Below, in pieces: positions 40,532 through 53,384 of a stretch of 64,000 nt of DNA (the stretch's first letter is position 1; each line of letters begins with the position of its first letter). This stretch comes from Erythrophleum ivorense (Eukaryota > Streptophyta > Magnoliopsida > Fabales > Fabaceae). The translations under genes and the position numbers were made by a program. The notes under the pieces are model-generated. The model saw only the letters and a list, made by a program, of their open reading frames with translations, was not told where the DNA came from and did not search any database. The stretch covers positions 3,743,501-3,807,500 of the forward strand of contig JAIUCV010000076.1 of the NCBI GenBank assembly GCA_026724425.1, in the 5' to 3' direction.

Positions 40532-42122
40532 TTAGTTCTTCCCTGAATTTTGATTCATACCAAAAATATTTTTGAGGGCGAGTAGAGCTACTGCCTCGTT
40601 AGGGTTTGTGATCTTAGCTTTGACTGTTTTAAATCTGTCGATGTAAGATCGAAGTGTTTCGTTTGGAGCTTGTGAAAGTCTCCAAAGATCTGTCGATGAA
40701 GATCGAATATTGTTTTGAGAATGCTGATGCGAGTTGGTCGAAACTATCAATTGAGGTTTCATCCAGCGCTGCGAACCATTCTTGAGCTGGTCCAATCAAG
40801 TTTTCGGCGAAAATTCTGCAGTAACCTGCTTCCTTTTCTTCCGGAGAGAATTGAGCTCGGGATATCGCGAGGTTAAAAGCTCGGATGTAAGCTCGCGGAT
40901 CGCTGTTACCCGAGTATTATGGGATATGTAGTTTGCTGGTATCTCAGATATAGGTGTTTACGATCCTGAACGAGAATGGAGTTCGTTGTGACTCTCTTAT
41001 TACTCTGTCAATATCGGGAGCTGAGCTCGTTGCTTGATGAAATTTCGAGTTCATTTGCCAAAATGCGAGGTATGTCCGATCTTGGAATCTTTCGAAAGAT
41101 TCGCTGTTGACGAGGTTATGCGGATCGACAGGGATCCGATTTGCTGGAATCGGAACAGGTGGAGCTTGATTCATTGAATCGTTAGCTCTCGTAAATTGAG
41201 ATCGATTGGACTGGCCGTTCGAGCTGGGGAATTGGTGGTAATTCCCGTTCACATGCTCTCGTGCTGTTGGAGAAGGCTGCGAACTGTTTGTTGCGCCGGA
41301 CTGATTCTCGAGCTGCGGCATTGTATGCGAGCTCGAGGCAAAAGCCGAGGTGCCTAACCATCTAGGTCTAACTGGTTCAACACCAGATGGCCTTAGAGGT
41401 GGAGATGGAAGCTGTACGGTTGGTTGAGCTCTCGTCTCGCTTATGTTTGAGCTCGGAACATTAATGCCAGTTGTCGGCGAGCTCGTGGGTGGACCAAAAG
41501 TCTGAAAGACTTGAGGCCGTGTAGGGGTCACAAATTGGGCCTGAGGTACGCCAGATGCGTAGATCGTTGAAAAATCGAGATGAGTCCGCGGAGGCGGGCT
41601 GGATAGATTTATCGTCTCTCGTATCTCTCCAGCCTGGTTTCGTGGTCGCGCTGACCGTTTGCCAGGTTAGTGAGTAGTTGTTTTATCTGTGCCAGATCAT
41701 ATGGACTAGCTTGTGGTGGAGCTAGCGACGCATATGCAGGTCGAGCTGGAGTAGCTCGACTCTGTGGAGTCACAGTTGTTGGGGGATCTTCCGATCTAAC
41801 CCAAACTCGAGAGAGAGGTCTCTCAATTGTGTGTGAACCCGGATTCGGTTGAATCGGGTTCGAGGTTGTTACCAGGGTGGCGAGGTTAATCACCACCGGT
41901 TCCATGCGAGGTGGGGGTGTTGAGATTCACTCCGGTGGAGGCGGTAATTGGGGTGATCGGGACATTCGATGTGCCTGTAGTTTGGCCGCTACTGACATTC
42001 GATGCGATCTGATCTCTCGTTACACCAGCAGTTTGGCTGCTACTGGCGTTTGAGGTGATTGAATCCAATAGGGTCGAGGTTTGGGAGTTAGATCTCTGGG
42101 ATTGTGATCGGTCTGAATCCAT
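40532..42122 (-). pseudogene. Gag of element C (decayed)
   Basis: It starts MDSDRSQSQRSNSQTS at 42120-42122, shortly after the PBS. Ser/Thr/Pro-rich low-complexity sequence follows, then a gag-core remnant (WRLSQAPNETLRSYIDRFK, about 40600-40690). Frame changes occur around 41900, 41550, 40930 and 40530. It is distinct in its N-terminus from A and B gag. Confidence 0.7.
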
Positions 42123-42176
42123 TTCGCTCTTACCTTGGCTTAGGTTCGACCCTTAGTGTAAGAAATATATATTTCT

Positions 42177-42193
42177 TCCCCACAGTCGGCGCC
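42177..42193 (-). other. Primer-binding site of element C
   Basis: The reverse complement reads TGGCGCCGACTGTGGGG, the same PBS as elements A and B, a few bases from the 5' LTR edge at 42198. Confidence 0.85.
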
Positions 42194-42197
42194 AAAA

Positions 42198-42860
42198 TGT
42201 GGGTGTTAAAAAAACCACACTCGAAATTTTTATGTTTTGCAAGGAAGAAACTTAGGAGAATTTAGGGCTAGATTTTCTTGTAAGTTGAATGAGTCGTAAA
42301 TAAGGATTTGGCGAAAGGGATTTGTATTATTCAAATGAAAAAGGTTACAAGAAATATTTGAAGAGAGAAAGAACTAATTCCAGAAGAAAAGTATAAGCTG
42401 AATCTCAAAGAAAGAAGGTAATTTTCTAAGTAAATGTGAGGTGAAAAATGGTCCAAAAATCGGTCCTTCTTCTCTGATGATAAAAAGTTGTCCTTTGCGA
42501 ACTCCATACGTCCTTCTTTTATAGCTCCAGAAGTCGAGCTCAACCTCTTCCGCGTATCTCATCCACGTGCCGCGTATCTCGTCCACGAGTAGCTCAAGAT
42601 CCCGTGATTTTCGGACCTAATCAAACTGAGCGAGATTCCCGTTTGACTTGTTCAGCTCGTCGTGATGACCTGATCTTCCGTCGAGCTGGAGCTCGACCTT
42701 GTCACTATAGATAGCTCATATAGTTTTAGCTGGGTTTGGACAAAGATATTTGGTGGGCTTGAAGACTTTTTTCTCGGCTTAAATGGAGTTGTCATGGTTT
42801 TTGGACTTGGAACTTGGACTTTTATGGGCCGAATTTCAAGAGTGAAATCCTGCTCCAACA
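42198..42860 (-). repeat. 5' LTR of element C (663 bp)
   Basis: It matches 33660-34336 but is 14 bp shorter near 42470 and has scattered substitutions. Confidence 0.85.
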
Positions 42861-43018
42861 AAACCCCAAAATCTAAACCCTAATCAAGGATTCGTGAACC
42901 CAAACTTATATATTAAAATTAGAAAAAATGTAGTTTTAAAAATTGTCACACTAGGAATGTAATTTTCAAAATTGACACCCCAAGAGGTGTATTTCTTAAA
43001 TTTTATCTTTTTTTTTTA

Positions 43019-44199
43019 TCCACAAATAAGTGATGTTCTCACAAATCAATACAAAAATTCATTTTATTAGTACTAAAAATTTGACCCGCGTGTTGCATGG
43101 AATTAAAAATATACCAAATTTTAAACTATGTTAATTAATTTAATGATAAGTATTTTATTTAATCTTAAAATTTATATTATTATATTATTGATCTATAATA
43201 TTTATTCATATAGTGATTTTAATTCTGAAATTTTTAAAAGTAATGATTTTCAAATAAAAATCTCTATTATAAGGGAAGAAATAGAGGTGTGTTGGAGAGA
43301 AATCCACCTCTATTTTGGAATCTCATTATTATACGGGAAAATATAGAGTTTTACATTGGAGATGGTCTTAACCATGATTTTTCTCATTAAGGTTTTTAAC
43401 GAGGTAATATCTTATGCACGTTACAAATTATTTTATTATAATGGAAGGAGAAGTGTTAGGCTTGGGACTTTGGGTGGCTGGGTCTGTCGAGTACATGATG
43501 TCTATATCTATATAGATATCGAATGAATTTCGGTTCGGTAACGGGTTGGGTCCATTCGGATTCGGGTATGTTCAGGTCCACGTCTAGAGAACCGAATTAT
43601 ATCCGATATTTTTCGGTTATGTTTTGGATTCGGATATTCCGGTTATTTATCACCCGAAAACCCCCAAAATATATCTAAAACCGAGGAAAAATACTCAAAA
43701 ACCCAAAAATATCTGTATATCCGATTTTTTTTTTATAAGAAAAATCAAAATACTAGAAATATATCTGAAATTCCAAAAAATCCAAAAAATCTAAATAAAT
43801 TATATCTATAATATCAAAAATAATCCACAATACTTATAATTTGGATAATTCAAATACCCAATTGGATATCGGTTCGGTTCGAGTATTACCTGATATCCAC
43901 AAGTATCAAATATTTTGCTCAATTCGTGATTTGCTTTATACCCGAAACCAATCACATATGGGTATTTCATTCAAGTTTTTGGATATGGGTTAAAAATCTC
44001 AAACCTATGAAATGTTATTTGATATTAGTTGGATGTCCATTATAAGGCCCACTTCTAGATTATTCTTAGTTGTTCTTTAAGTATAATACTTCTCCAGGAA
44101 AACCCTACTCTTATACTCCTATATAAAAAAGACCCTTCTCTATTACAATAACACATCTCAAATTCTCATGCTCTCTCCATCTCCTCTTCTTCTATAACA
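43019..44199. other. Intergenic stretch with a TTCGG/CCGAA-rich repeat
   Basis: 43480-44060 contains many GGTTCGG, GGATTCGG, CCCGAAA and ATATCCGAT words in both orientations, like the non-autonomous DNA elements common in Brassicaceae intergenic DNA; ends not defined. The remainder is AT-rich. A TATATAAAAA box at 44121 may serve peroxiredoxin copy 2. Confidence 0.45.
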
Positions 44200-44427
44200 C
44201 TTTGAGTATTGTTCAAGACTTTTGAGTTTTGACTTACAGTTACAAAGACCTACAGGTACACAAAGCAAAATCGTCAGAATATTTTTGAGAAAATCAGTAA
44301 ATAATTTACATTTAATTAATTCCGAAAAACACGGATAAATTTGTCCGAAGCCGTATATTTTCATTTCATTTTCTAATTACAACTTTTTCTTCTAAGTCTT
44401 TTACTTTCTCAGCCGCCGATCTCTCCC

Positions 44428-45250
44428 ATGGCTCCGATTGCTGTCGACGATGTCATACCAGACGGAACTATCTCCTTCTTCGACGAGAATGATCAGCTCC
44501 AAACTGTCTCCGTCCACTCTCTCGCCGCCGGTAAGAAAGTCATCCTCTTCGGTGTCCCTGGTGCTTTCACTCCCACTTGCAGGTATAAAAATCTCCCAAA
44601 CTTTTTTCCGAAATTAAATTGCAATAGATCCTCAAGAATTGTGGAGATTTGTTACTCAAGAATTTTGGAGATTTGAGTTTGATGCTAAGATGATGAATCT
44701 GTCGATTTGTGAATTGTGAATCTTTGTCGCTTTGATGCTAAGCCGATGAAACATGTACATGATTTCATTCGATTTTAGAAATCTTGATTTGATTTTTGTG
44801 TTTTTTTTTTCCTGAATTTAGCATGAAGCATGTGCCTGGATTCATTGAGAAAGCAGAGGAGCTGAAATCAAAGGGTGTTGATGAGATCATTTGCTTTAGC
44901 GGTGAGTATGAGTTTGTATAATCTTGTGAATGATAGTTTGTGGCATTAATATTGGATTGTGACACCATTGTTTGCTTCTGTTTTGTTTTGTTGTAGTGAA
45001 CGATCCGTTTGTGATGAAGGCGTGGGGAAAGACATACCCAGAGAACAAGCATGTGAAGTTTGTAGCAGATGGGTCTGGTGATTACACACATCTTCTTGGA
45101 CTTGAGCTTGACTTGAAGGACAAGGGTCTTGGTGTTAGGTCAAGGAGGTTTGCTCTGTTGATCGATAACCTCAAGGTGACCGTCGCTAACGTCGAATCCG
45201 GCGGCGAGTTCACCGTTTCAAGCGCCGATGATATTCTCAAGTCTCTTTAA
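44428..45250 (+). CDS. Cytosolic type II peroxiredoxin (PrxII/TPX-like), copy 2
   Basis: Exons 44428-44582, 44822-44901 and 44997-45250 have the same lengths as copy 1 (155, 80 and 254 bp) and encode 162 residues. Catalytic PGAFTPTCS and second Cys in EIICFSVND are intact. It differs from copy 1 at Asp7 (Gly in copy 1) and at DGSGDYTH (Glu). Introns are shorter (239 and 95 bp) and diverged, which shows that coding sequence has been held by selection or gene conversion. The 5' flank (about 44200-44427) is also duplicated from 30565-30799. A TATATAAAAA box lies about 300 bp upstream. The role is cytosolic peroxide reduction, as for copy 1. Confidence 0.95.
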
Positions 45251-46526
45251 GAAAACTTTTATCATTTGAGCCTTGTTGTATTTAAAACCGCTGTATGAGA
45301 AAGTAGAGGATTCTAGCCTTATTTCAGACAAGAAGTAGGCATAATAATAAAGCGGTTTAGAGTGACTTGGTTTTTCCTATGTTGCGTAATAATAATAAAG
45401 TATTGGTTTTATGTTTTTGTTTTTGTCTGCCTTGATTCAAATTCTGACTATTTCACGTGAAGATGCATACCAAAAAATTTGGGCTACCGAAAACTTAGGT
45501 TTGGTTGTTATGCTTTTTTTTCTTACTTGACCTTAGGTTTCTGTTTTCGTCTGTTCATAACGGGACTGTTTAGACTATGAACTGAATTTGTGGGATTTGG
45601 CCTTGAATGGTGTTGGCTTTTGAGCGTTTTTAGTTCTTGTTTTCTACAATAAAAAATTAAAAAATTAAATAATCATCCATTCAAAATTTTAGAAACGTAA
45701 TTTGTTAGAATTTGGTGAAATTAGTTTTACATAAGTGAGAAAGACAAACACAAAATGTAAAAACACATGCAAAGCTAGGTCAGAGGATAGAGTGCCACTT
45801 GGAACAGATCCAATATTACATGATGTGGTTTTGGGTCTGCGGAACTTCGGCCCAGAATCTACCCGTAATCAAAAGAAAAAAAACAAACACAAACACAAAC
45901 ATATTCTTTTACCAAAAAAAAAAAAAAAAAAAAAACACACGGATTCACGTGGTTCACCAACAAATGTATTATAGCTATTATCCACTGCAAAAGAAGGCCG
46001 AAACGTTATCCTGAGTAAAAACTTGTGAGGGTTTCACTAGCTTCAGTCTTTCAGATTTATTAACCAGGATTGACTGTGGACAATCAATATGGTTCTGTTT
46101 TTTTCATGTTTTGTAATGATTCTCTATTAGGTTCTATGTTCTATTCGGCTATTCTCAAAAACAGAAATTACTAACAAGTAAAGATCACAAGAAAATAAAG
46201 TGAAAACAGATACAAGAGAATCATATAGTTTTACACTCATTCGGCTCTTTAACAACTGATGTTTTACAAGATTTTTTTTGTCCACAAATAAGTGATGTTC
46301 TCACAAATCAATACAAAAACTATATTTATTTTTGTTGTTTTGGCTGTTTGAATATTGTTTTGAATTGTTTTGGGATTTATGATAAAACATGTTCTTTAAA
46401 AAAGAAAATGTAAATGGCTTCTTAATTAGTGTGCATTAAAAACCTTAAAGAAGAGAGGGAATAGAAATTAAAAATGTCACTGAAAAGAAAAACAAAAAAA
46501 CAAAAAGACATAGTAGAGCACTAGCT
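45251..46526. repeat. Downstream flank of PrxII copy 2, tandem-duplicate partner
   Basis: 3' UTR-like sequence to about 45400 matches 31757-31900. 45715-46340 matches 33100-33505 plus 43019-43060. The copy lacks the LINE and the MITE/element C insertions, so it gives the empty-site sequence for both. An A-run lies at 45915-45934. No gene seen. Confidence 0.75.
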
Positions 46527-47692
46527 TTACAAAGAACACACGAGACTCTCCATGTGATTTGGGAATACACCCATATTGCTTATTTCGTGTTCTCTAATTT
46601 TACCAAGTCCATAACGGCGTAGAAATTCATCACCGACAATTCCTTCGAACAAGGCTTCTCTAATACTGTTTCTCCTCGGCTCAAAATATAGAATATAAAA
46701 CGATCCAGACAAACCGTTTAATGATGCAAAGATAAGCTCACCAACGACAGTAACACCATGGAATCGTAGAAAACTCCTCCCTTCTCTTTTATCTCTATGA
46801 GAAGGTATAAGAAGATTTTTACGCATCCATTCATGTCCATCTGCATCTTTCAAAATAGATAAATCAACCCTATCCTTCGTAATGTCACCAGGACTAACTA
46901 AAGCTATGCTTCCTTCATAAGGTATCAAAGTTCAATCGGAAAATAAAAAAAACCCTCAGGTATTTTTATCCGATTAAACTTTTCGGACTTAACATCGAAG
47001 CTCATTATAAAATTTTCAAGATCATCACCAGGAGTACTACCAAAAATTGCTGAATAATAAAGAATTTCATTGATCCATCTTCCACCTCCTCCAAATCGAG
47101 AATCCGAATTGATACCTTTGGTAATGGTTCTCTATTTTTCTTGAGCTCCCAATGTAAGAACCCTAGCATGTCCGGAGTTATCTAACTGCAGTACTTTGTG
47201 TTTAAAATGACATTCTTTCGCCGCTTGTTTTGGGTTTTGGCAAGTTTAAAAACCGTCTCATGGATGGGTTCCATATTATGAATTCGTCTAATAAAACCAA
47301 GCCATGGACGCACTCGGATAAAGCAAAGCTCTTATAATCTTGAGGGTTTGTCATTTGATAACTTTCCACCTGAGGAGGATAAAAGCTGTCTTCTTGAGGA
47401 ATAGAGAAAACGAATCGCTTGGATGTTGCTGAGAAGGTGAGGAGAATACGCGGTGGCCGTTCAGAGGAACGAGTAGCGAACGATTTTATGAGACTCTGGT
47501 GTTTGGTATAGGAAGACCACAGCGTTGACACACAAAGATGTCTCACTATCGATTTCGCCGGAAGTCTTGAGAGTATCTCCCAGATTAGATCAAGAGTAAT
47601 CGGGTTTATTTGAGGTCTATCATCATCAATTCATCATCATCGTGTGTTGTTGCTCTCTGGATCTTTCTCCTTTTCTCTTGGTGTTCATTCAT
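46527..47692 (-). pseudogene. F-box protein (FBA type 3-like) pseudogene
   Basis: From an ATG at 47690-47692 the frame gives MNEHQEKRRKIQRATTHDDD and shifts near 47620. It then reads a typical F-box (PITLDLIWEILSRLPAKSI, CVSTLWSSY) followed by F-box-associated repeats (LSECVHGLVLLDEFIIWNPS; NEILYYSAIFGS; FDVKSEKFNRIKIPEGF). Further breaks lie near 47200, 47130 and 46930. The final frame 46527-46928 (SIALVSPGDI, WMRKNLLIPSH, FVGVTVVGELIFAS-like) ends at a stop at 46527. Intact relatives are substrate adaptors of SCF ubiquitin ligases. At least three frame lesions make it a pseudogene; it sits tail-to-tail with PrxII copy 2 and upstream of the GAD 3' end. Confidence 0.8.
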
Positions 47693-48065
47693 GGCGCCCT
47701 TTGATCAACAAGGATCTTAACCCTCGTAGAGAAATACTAATCTCAAACTAGCCGCTCAACTTTACAATCCTAAAACCCTATTTCTTTTCTTTAAACTATA
47801 ATATAAATAAATATATTAATTAAGCTAATATCTGTAAATTAATTAATTATTTATAAATTAATAATCCCAATGTTATTTAGAAACGATTTTTTAGACTATT
47901 TCACAAAAACGAAAGGCTCAAAATGAGTTTCAATTCAAGCTTATATAAATAGAATCCATAATTACTTCCTCGAATAGATAAACCAATACACAAACTCTCA
48001 ACCAACCGAAGTCCTCGCACTTACCTCTTTATTACACGACAACACATTCAAACCACAAACACACA
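47693..48065. other. Intergenic stretch, nothing recognised
   Basis: It is AT-rich and includes the region just 3' of the GAD stop; I see no gene or repeat. Confidence 0.5.
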
Positions 48066-50862
48066 TCAACACACACCATTCATCTTCTTTCTATCCTTCA
48101 CAAACTTCCTCCACCCAACAACAACTTCCATCAGCATCTCTCTCTCCACCTTCTTCCCTTTCACATTTCCAACATCATCTGCTCCCATCTTCTTGGATAT
48201 CTTGGAAGGCAAGGTATCTAGCTCATGAAGAACCTTCACAATATCAGCAACAAGCCTCTCTGCCAAAGTTCTTGAGAAATCTTCCCTAATGACAACACGC
48301 AGAACCGTGATGTGTTGCGCATCCGCAGGCATAGTGTAAGCCGGGACGATCCAGCCAAAACGACGTAGCATCTCAGAGATCTCGAACTCGTTGTGGAAAC
48401 TATGGTCCTTGAGAGAGAAGGCTACGACTGGTACTCCTTGGTCCTTTGAGACTATATTGAAACGATCTGTTTTCTCTATGCCTTCTTTGAGAACCATCAT
48501 GTTCTCTATGCAGTTCTCCATCACATTCTTGTATCCCTATCAAAAAATGTAACACACATCCAGTTACACATCAAGCCTATACATGTGTAACAATATTGAC
48601 TAGAGTCAGCAAGAAATGAAAGAAAATTGACCCAATATTCTCTCCTTAACGTTACGAATTGTATTTTGATCCCATTTTTAGACTTTTTTTTTTTTATTTA
48701 GTCTAGTATAGAATAGAGATAAACTGGAACTAGGATATCCAATCTAGCTTACTAATCTGAACTGAACCTAACTGAAAATGAATGTGGTTTCATATTTTAC
48801 ATATCCAAAAAATCATAATCGAAACTGAACCAAACTGAAAATGAAATAAACCGATTAAAATCACAATTTTTACTCAAAGTCTTCAAAATTAAAGTACATA
48901 AATTTTAAAAACTCATAACCGAAAATGGAATTCAATACCACATGAAATCGAACCGATCCAATATTTTTTCGTATCTATTTGGTTCCTATATGTCATAAAT
49001 TTAAAATCTGAAAACTGGAAACAAAAGTAAAAAAACAAAAAAAAAGTGAATATCAAATAGAATATTGTATAAATTTTATATTGTTTTACTATTATAATAG
49101 ATAATGCTTTATAAAGCAAAATGAGGAAACTTAAAACTATACTTATTGAACTATACTTATTGTTCAATAAGTAAATGTCAAGTATTTAAAAAAGAAAGAA
49201 AAAAAGGTTTCGATAGACTCACCTCGAACCCAAGACGAATGAGCTGGTAGTATTGAGCAATAATTTGGCTTGATCCTACAAACAACCAAAACATTTATCT
49301 GTCTATATAACCATCCATAAAAAAAAAAATCATAACTCAACTACACAAAACATGAAAGATACACATACCCTTGGAGAAATTGAGAGTGAAAGTAGGTTGA
49401 TCAGAACCAAGATAGTTAATATGAAAGATGAGCTCATCAGGCAAATCCTCTTGTGCCCTCCACACAACCCAGCCAATACCAGCATAGACCAGACCATACT
49501 TATGACCACTCACATTAATACTCTTCACCAAAGGAAGCCTAAAGTCCCATTCCAAATCAGGATAGATAAACGGAGCTATGAAGCCACCACTTGCTGCGTC
49601 AACATGGATCGGTGTGTTCCATCCAGTCTCTTCGTTTTTCTTGACCAGCAAGTCGTTTAGACGCTTGACGTCTTCGAACTCACCGTTGAGTGTGGAACCA
49701 AGAATGGCAGCGACACAGATTGTGTTCTCGTCTACCATTTCTGCTGCTTTGTCTGGATCCATCACATAGTAACCTTCACTTAGCTTCACTTCTTTAAGCT
49801 CTACTTCGAAGTAACGAGCAAATTTCTCCCAGCACACCTGAAAGTATTATTTGTTCAAGTCATATGTTTTACTCACTCTAACGAGTAACGACCCAAATTT
49901 TATCTCAAAATAACGATGTGTTTGATTAAAAACGAAATCAAACCATGTCAAATCAATTCATACTAGATTGTAAATTTTTAACTATCAAAACTAAAATCTT
50001 GATACAAACCGATTAACCAAAGTATAAATAGATCTATGTTAGAAAAAATGCTGGATTTGACAAATAATTGTTTTTCAAATAAAAAATAAATTGCGGTATA
50101 CCTTAACATGTGTTTTGGAATATTTTTCTTAAACATTATTAACTATTATGCTTTTCACCATTTTATTTCATAAAACGGATCAAATAGTGAGATGAAGATA
50201 TATGTACTCACTTGAACATTGGCTCCAGTGACAATGTTGGGTTTGTCATAGGGTTTACCCTCGGCTTTGCGCTTGTTCTGCCAATTCCTTTTGAAGGCCA
50301 ATCCAGCTAACATGATGGCTTCCGAAGATCCAACCGTCCCTACTCCCACCGCGGTCTCAGTTTCCTTGAGCGGTGCATTGAACAGCCGAGCTATCATGTT
50401 TACACATCGGTTCTGTTTTTTCAAAAATAAAAAAAAAGAAGAAGTCAGAATTGTGACTATTATGAGCAGAAAGTTTTGTAGCCAACAACAATAAGTACTC
50501 ATTCATTAGTTTCTTCACTTTGAATTCTGAAAACGTCTCATGCTACATATTATAATACCGGCATAGATAGGTCCAATGGATCAACTTCGACGTATGACAA
50601 ATGAATTTCGATTTAGATAATAATTTATATATAGTCAACAGTGTTATTTATGATTGTCAAATTTTCTCTCTTTATTAGCTCAATTTGTTCTTCATTGTTT
50701 TGGTGAAATTAATTAAATTCTTAACTGTATGAAGAACCTCAATAATCCATGACTTATGAGCTATGTTGCATGGAAACGGAAACGGAAATGCGGAAGCGAA
50801 ACGTTTCCGAAACGGGAAACATACAAAAATATAAGTTTGGAAACATTTTGGAAACATATATA

Positions 50863-50893
<31 letters not shown>

Positions 50894-53384
50894 AATTATA
50901 CTAAATATAAAATAGTTTACTAAAGATAAATATCATAATGCTTGATATTAAAAATTTTAAAATATTTTTTATTATTATTGTTATACGCTGCATCAATCGA
51001 AATTATCTTCAACTATTTTTATCGAGAGAAAGATCTTCAAATTCAATATATAATACTAAGACGATTAATCTCATATAATGAATTAAAATAATTATTATTT
51101 ATCTTAAATAAGTAAACGAATCAATTACTATTATTAATTGTTATATAATTATTTAATTATTGTATTTTGAAAACAATAAGTAATTTTTTGTCAATTTTGA
51201 AATGCAAATTTCTAAACTCGCGTTTCCATCGAGTTTTCAAATTGCAAATTTTAGGAAACGTAAAAAATGGAGTTTCTGATAAGTTTTCGAAAATTTCGTT
51301 TTGGAAAAATTTTCGAAACGGGAAACGGAGTTTCTATGCAACATAACATTATCTAATTATCTTATATAACAATAGAAAATAAGACAGTTGGTGAAATTTC
51401 TTATCAGAAGGAGGAGGACAAATTACAAACTAGCGCGAATCTAGGTTTATTCCCCATGATTATTAACTGTAGTATCTTTAGACTTTTCTATCAAACTGAA
51501 CGACAACGAATTTGGTGATTTGAAATATATTTTTATTAATAGTATTGTGTTAATGGGCTCTACCTAATATTCGCGTTAAAGTGTTTCATGATATTTTACT
51601 ATGATCGTATTCACACTATTTAAGAACAAAATGGGAACAAACTTTATGGTGAAACAGTTTTCAGAAAGATTCAATGTGACACTTGACTTCGCCAACACGA
51701 GATTTGAGTGGGCTCCTCCTCCTAGGTTTATACCCTTTCTGTAAAATCATATTTACTTCTTTTTTTTTTATCTTTTATATTTTCCAATTTTCTAATTCAT
51801 TTGTCGTTTATTTATAATGCATGGTTTTTCAGTCAATATAAATTTCTTAAAACGTCTACAACGTATTCACTACGTCCTTCAAAGCTTTCCCTCTCACACT
51901 ATTACTATACTCGAATTAAATTATACCACCGTGATAAATAAAGATTGAGACTTTTTTTTATTGTTTATTAAATGGATAAATAAATATTGGAGTGGACCAA
52001 TTCAAAAGAAGTTGTGTGGGTGATCTGTGAAACAATGAGAGGTTGCTGACAAAACTTTTTCTATCAGCTTCTCAATTATTATGCTTGTTAGCCATCATTT
52101 TCTCCCATACTTTTAATTCTATAAGATATATTCGTTTTAAACTTGATTGATCAGTATTCCGGTTGGTTTAGCTCTAACCGGAGATGATATTTTCTATATC
52201 AATTGGGATTTCGGCCACCAGTATTGATGACAAGTTAGATATTAGTCAACAATGTTATTTATGATTGGGAGAATAACGTACAAATTAGCAAGGCCACTAC
52301 TCTAAAGACTTGAATATGTCGACCAAAAATAGCTAAAAACCGTATGAGGTCATAATATTTCTTGATTAAGAAAAAAAAAACTAAAACCATAAATAATGTA
52401 ATTTGGCTTCTTCTATAGTGTCAAGTGTCAACCTATAGTGTCAAGTGTCAACGAATAAATGGAGGAATGGGCTAATACTCAACCGTGAATAGTCCAAAAC
52501 GAAAAAAAACAAAAAAATTGCATCTTCCGACCACCACACACAATTACTGATATTATTCATTATCATCTCCCTCTCTAATCCTTTTAACCAATATTGTTTA
52601 CAATTCTAATTTTTTTTTTTTTTTTTGAATTTTTTTACTCTATGATTTCTCACAATCGAAATTCCACCGTTTAGCATCGGACTAGACTTGATGATGGTAA
52701 TTACGTAAATTGTGTTTTTCGGATTGAACAATCTATCTAGAAGTTTTTTTTGTTTGATTTCCCTTAATTTTGATGAATGGTCGAACAAATGTTAATTTTA
52801 TATAAATTTTATCGAAATAATCATATATTTTAGTTAAAGCCATTCCAAAACCACAGTTATAACAATTCCAAACCTAATTAGAATTTCGATTCAAATTGGT
52901 ATAAATACTAGAAATTTAGAATATAAACTAAAACGAGATCTATCAGCACATAATTAACATGAACATAATGAAGATCTAAAGAGAGAGAGAGATCGAGTGA
53001 CCTGGAGCTCGGTGGTGACAGGGTACTCGTCCATGTCGACGTAGTTCTTGTTGATAGAGTCCATAATGAGTTTATCACACTCTGGCTCCATCCATGTCGT
53101 CACAAACGAAGCAAGATTCAGCCTCGGGTTTCCATCAAGCATCAGCTCATCTTTTATGATCTGATAAGCAGCGTCCTTGGGTATCGAATTCTCACCAATC
53201 TCATACCTTTAAATCAATTTATTTTCATCATTAATCAACCAAAAAAACCCATTAACAACAAGGAAAAAAAGAAAAGGTAAACTTTTTTTCTTCATTACTT
53301 GGGAAGTGCAGTGCGAACATAGCGAGATCCGAACGTCGAGCTAACATTTTCGCTACTCTCCGTCGCCATTCGGGTCAGAACCAT
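48066..53384 (-). CDS. GAD2: Glutamate decarboxylase (GAD2-like), calmodulin-regulated
   Basis: Six exons on the minus strand: 53299-53384, 53002-53206, 50212-50412, 49369-49837, 49223-49275 and 48066-48536. They total 1485 nt, 494 residues plus stop, the length I recall for Arabidopsis GAD2. All introns are GT/AG and phases agree. The PLP-dependent enzyme converts glutamate to GABA plus CO2 in the cytosol, starting the GABA shunt. The PLP lysine is in NVSGHKYG (about residue 277), and the substrate/PLP region HVDAASGGF is intact. The C-terminus (EREMLMEVVVGWRKFVKDRK) is the Trp-containing calmodulin-binding autoinhibitory segment, so Ca2+/calmodulin control is expected. Intron 2 is 2.6 kb and holds a MITE. 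Position beside the PrxII pair supports orthology to GAD2, but a close paralogue cannot be excluded. Confidence 0.95.
50764..51343. mobile_element. TA-flanked MITE (580 bp) in GAD intron 2
   Basis: The ends TGTTGCATGGAAAC and GTTTCTATGCAACA form a 14-bp inverted repeat with one mismatch, flanked by TA on each side (50762-50763 and 51344-51345), as in Tc1/mariner-type elements. Subterminal GGAAACGG/CGAAACG blocks repeat inside, and a (TA)n run lies near 50874-50892. No ORF. Confidence 0.7.

Larger units (their letters stand above)
33660..42860 (-). mobile_element. Old Tat-like Ty3/Gypsy retrotransposon (element C)
   Basis: Left LTR 33660-34336 (3', 677 bp), right LTR 42198-42860 (5', 663 bp), PBS near 42177-42193, and minus-strand gag, protease, RT, double RNase H and integrase full of frameshifts. 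The flanking pentamers are AAACT (33655-33659) and AAACC (42861-42865), probably one mutated target duplication. LTR divergence is clearly larger than in A and B, with a 14-bp indel. The region between pol and the 3' LTR (34337-35724) has no recognisable antisense ORF. Confidence 0.85.
33510..43018. mobile_element. MITE-like element with long inverted termini, hosting element C
   Basis: The left arm (33510-33659) and right arm (42861-43018) are imperfect inverted copies: the right arm reversed shows AAAATT..GAAATACAC, GTGTCAATTTT and AAAACTACAT blocks in the same order as the left. CTAAACCCTAAAATCTAAAC sequence occupies the middle and is split by element C. The paralogous site at about 46272-46280 passes directly from TTTTACAAGATTTTTTTT to TCCACAAATAAGTG, i.e. 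an empty site. Confidence 0.7.
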
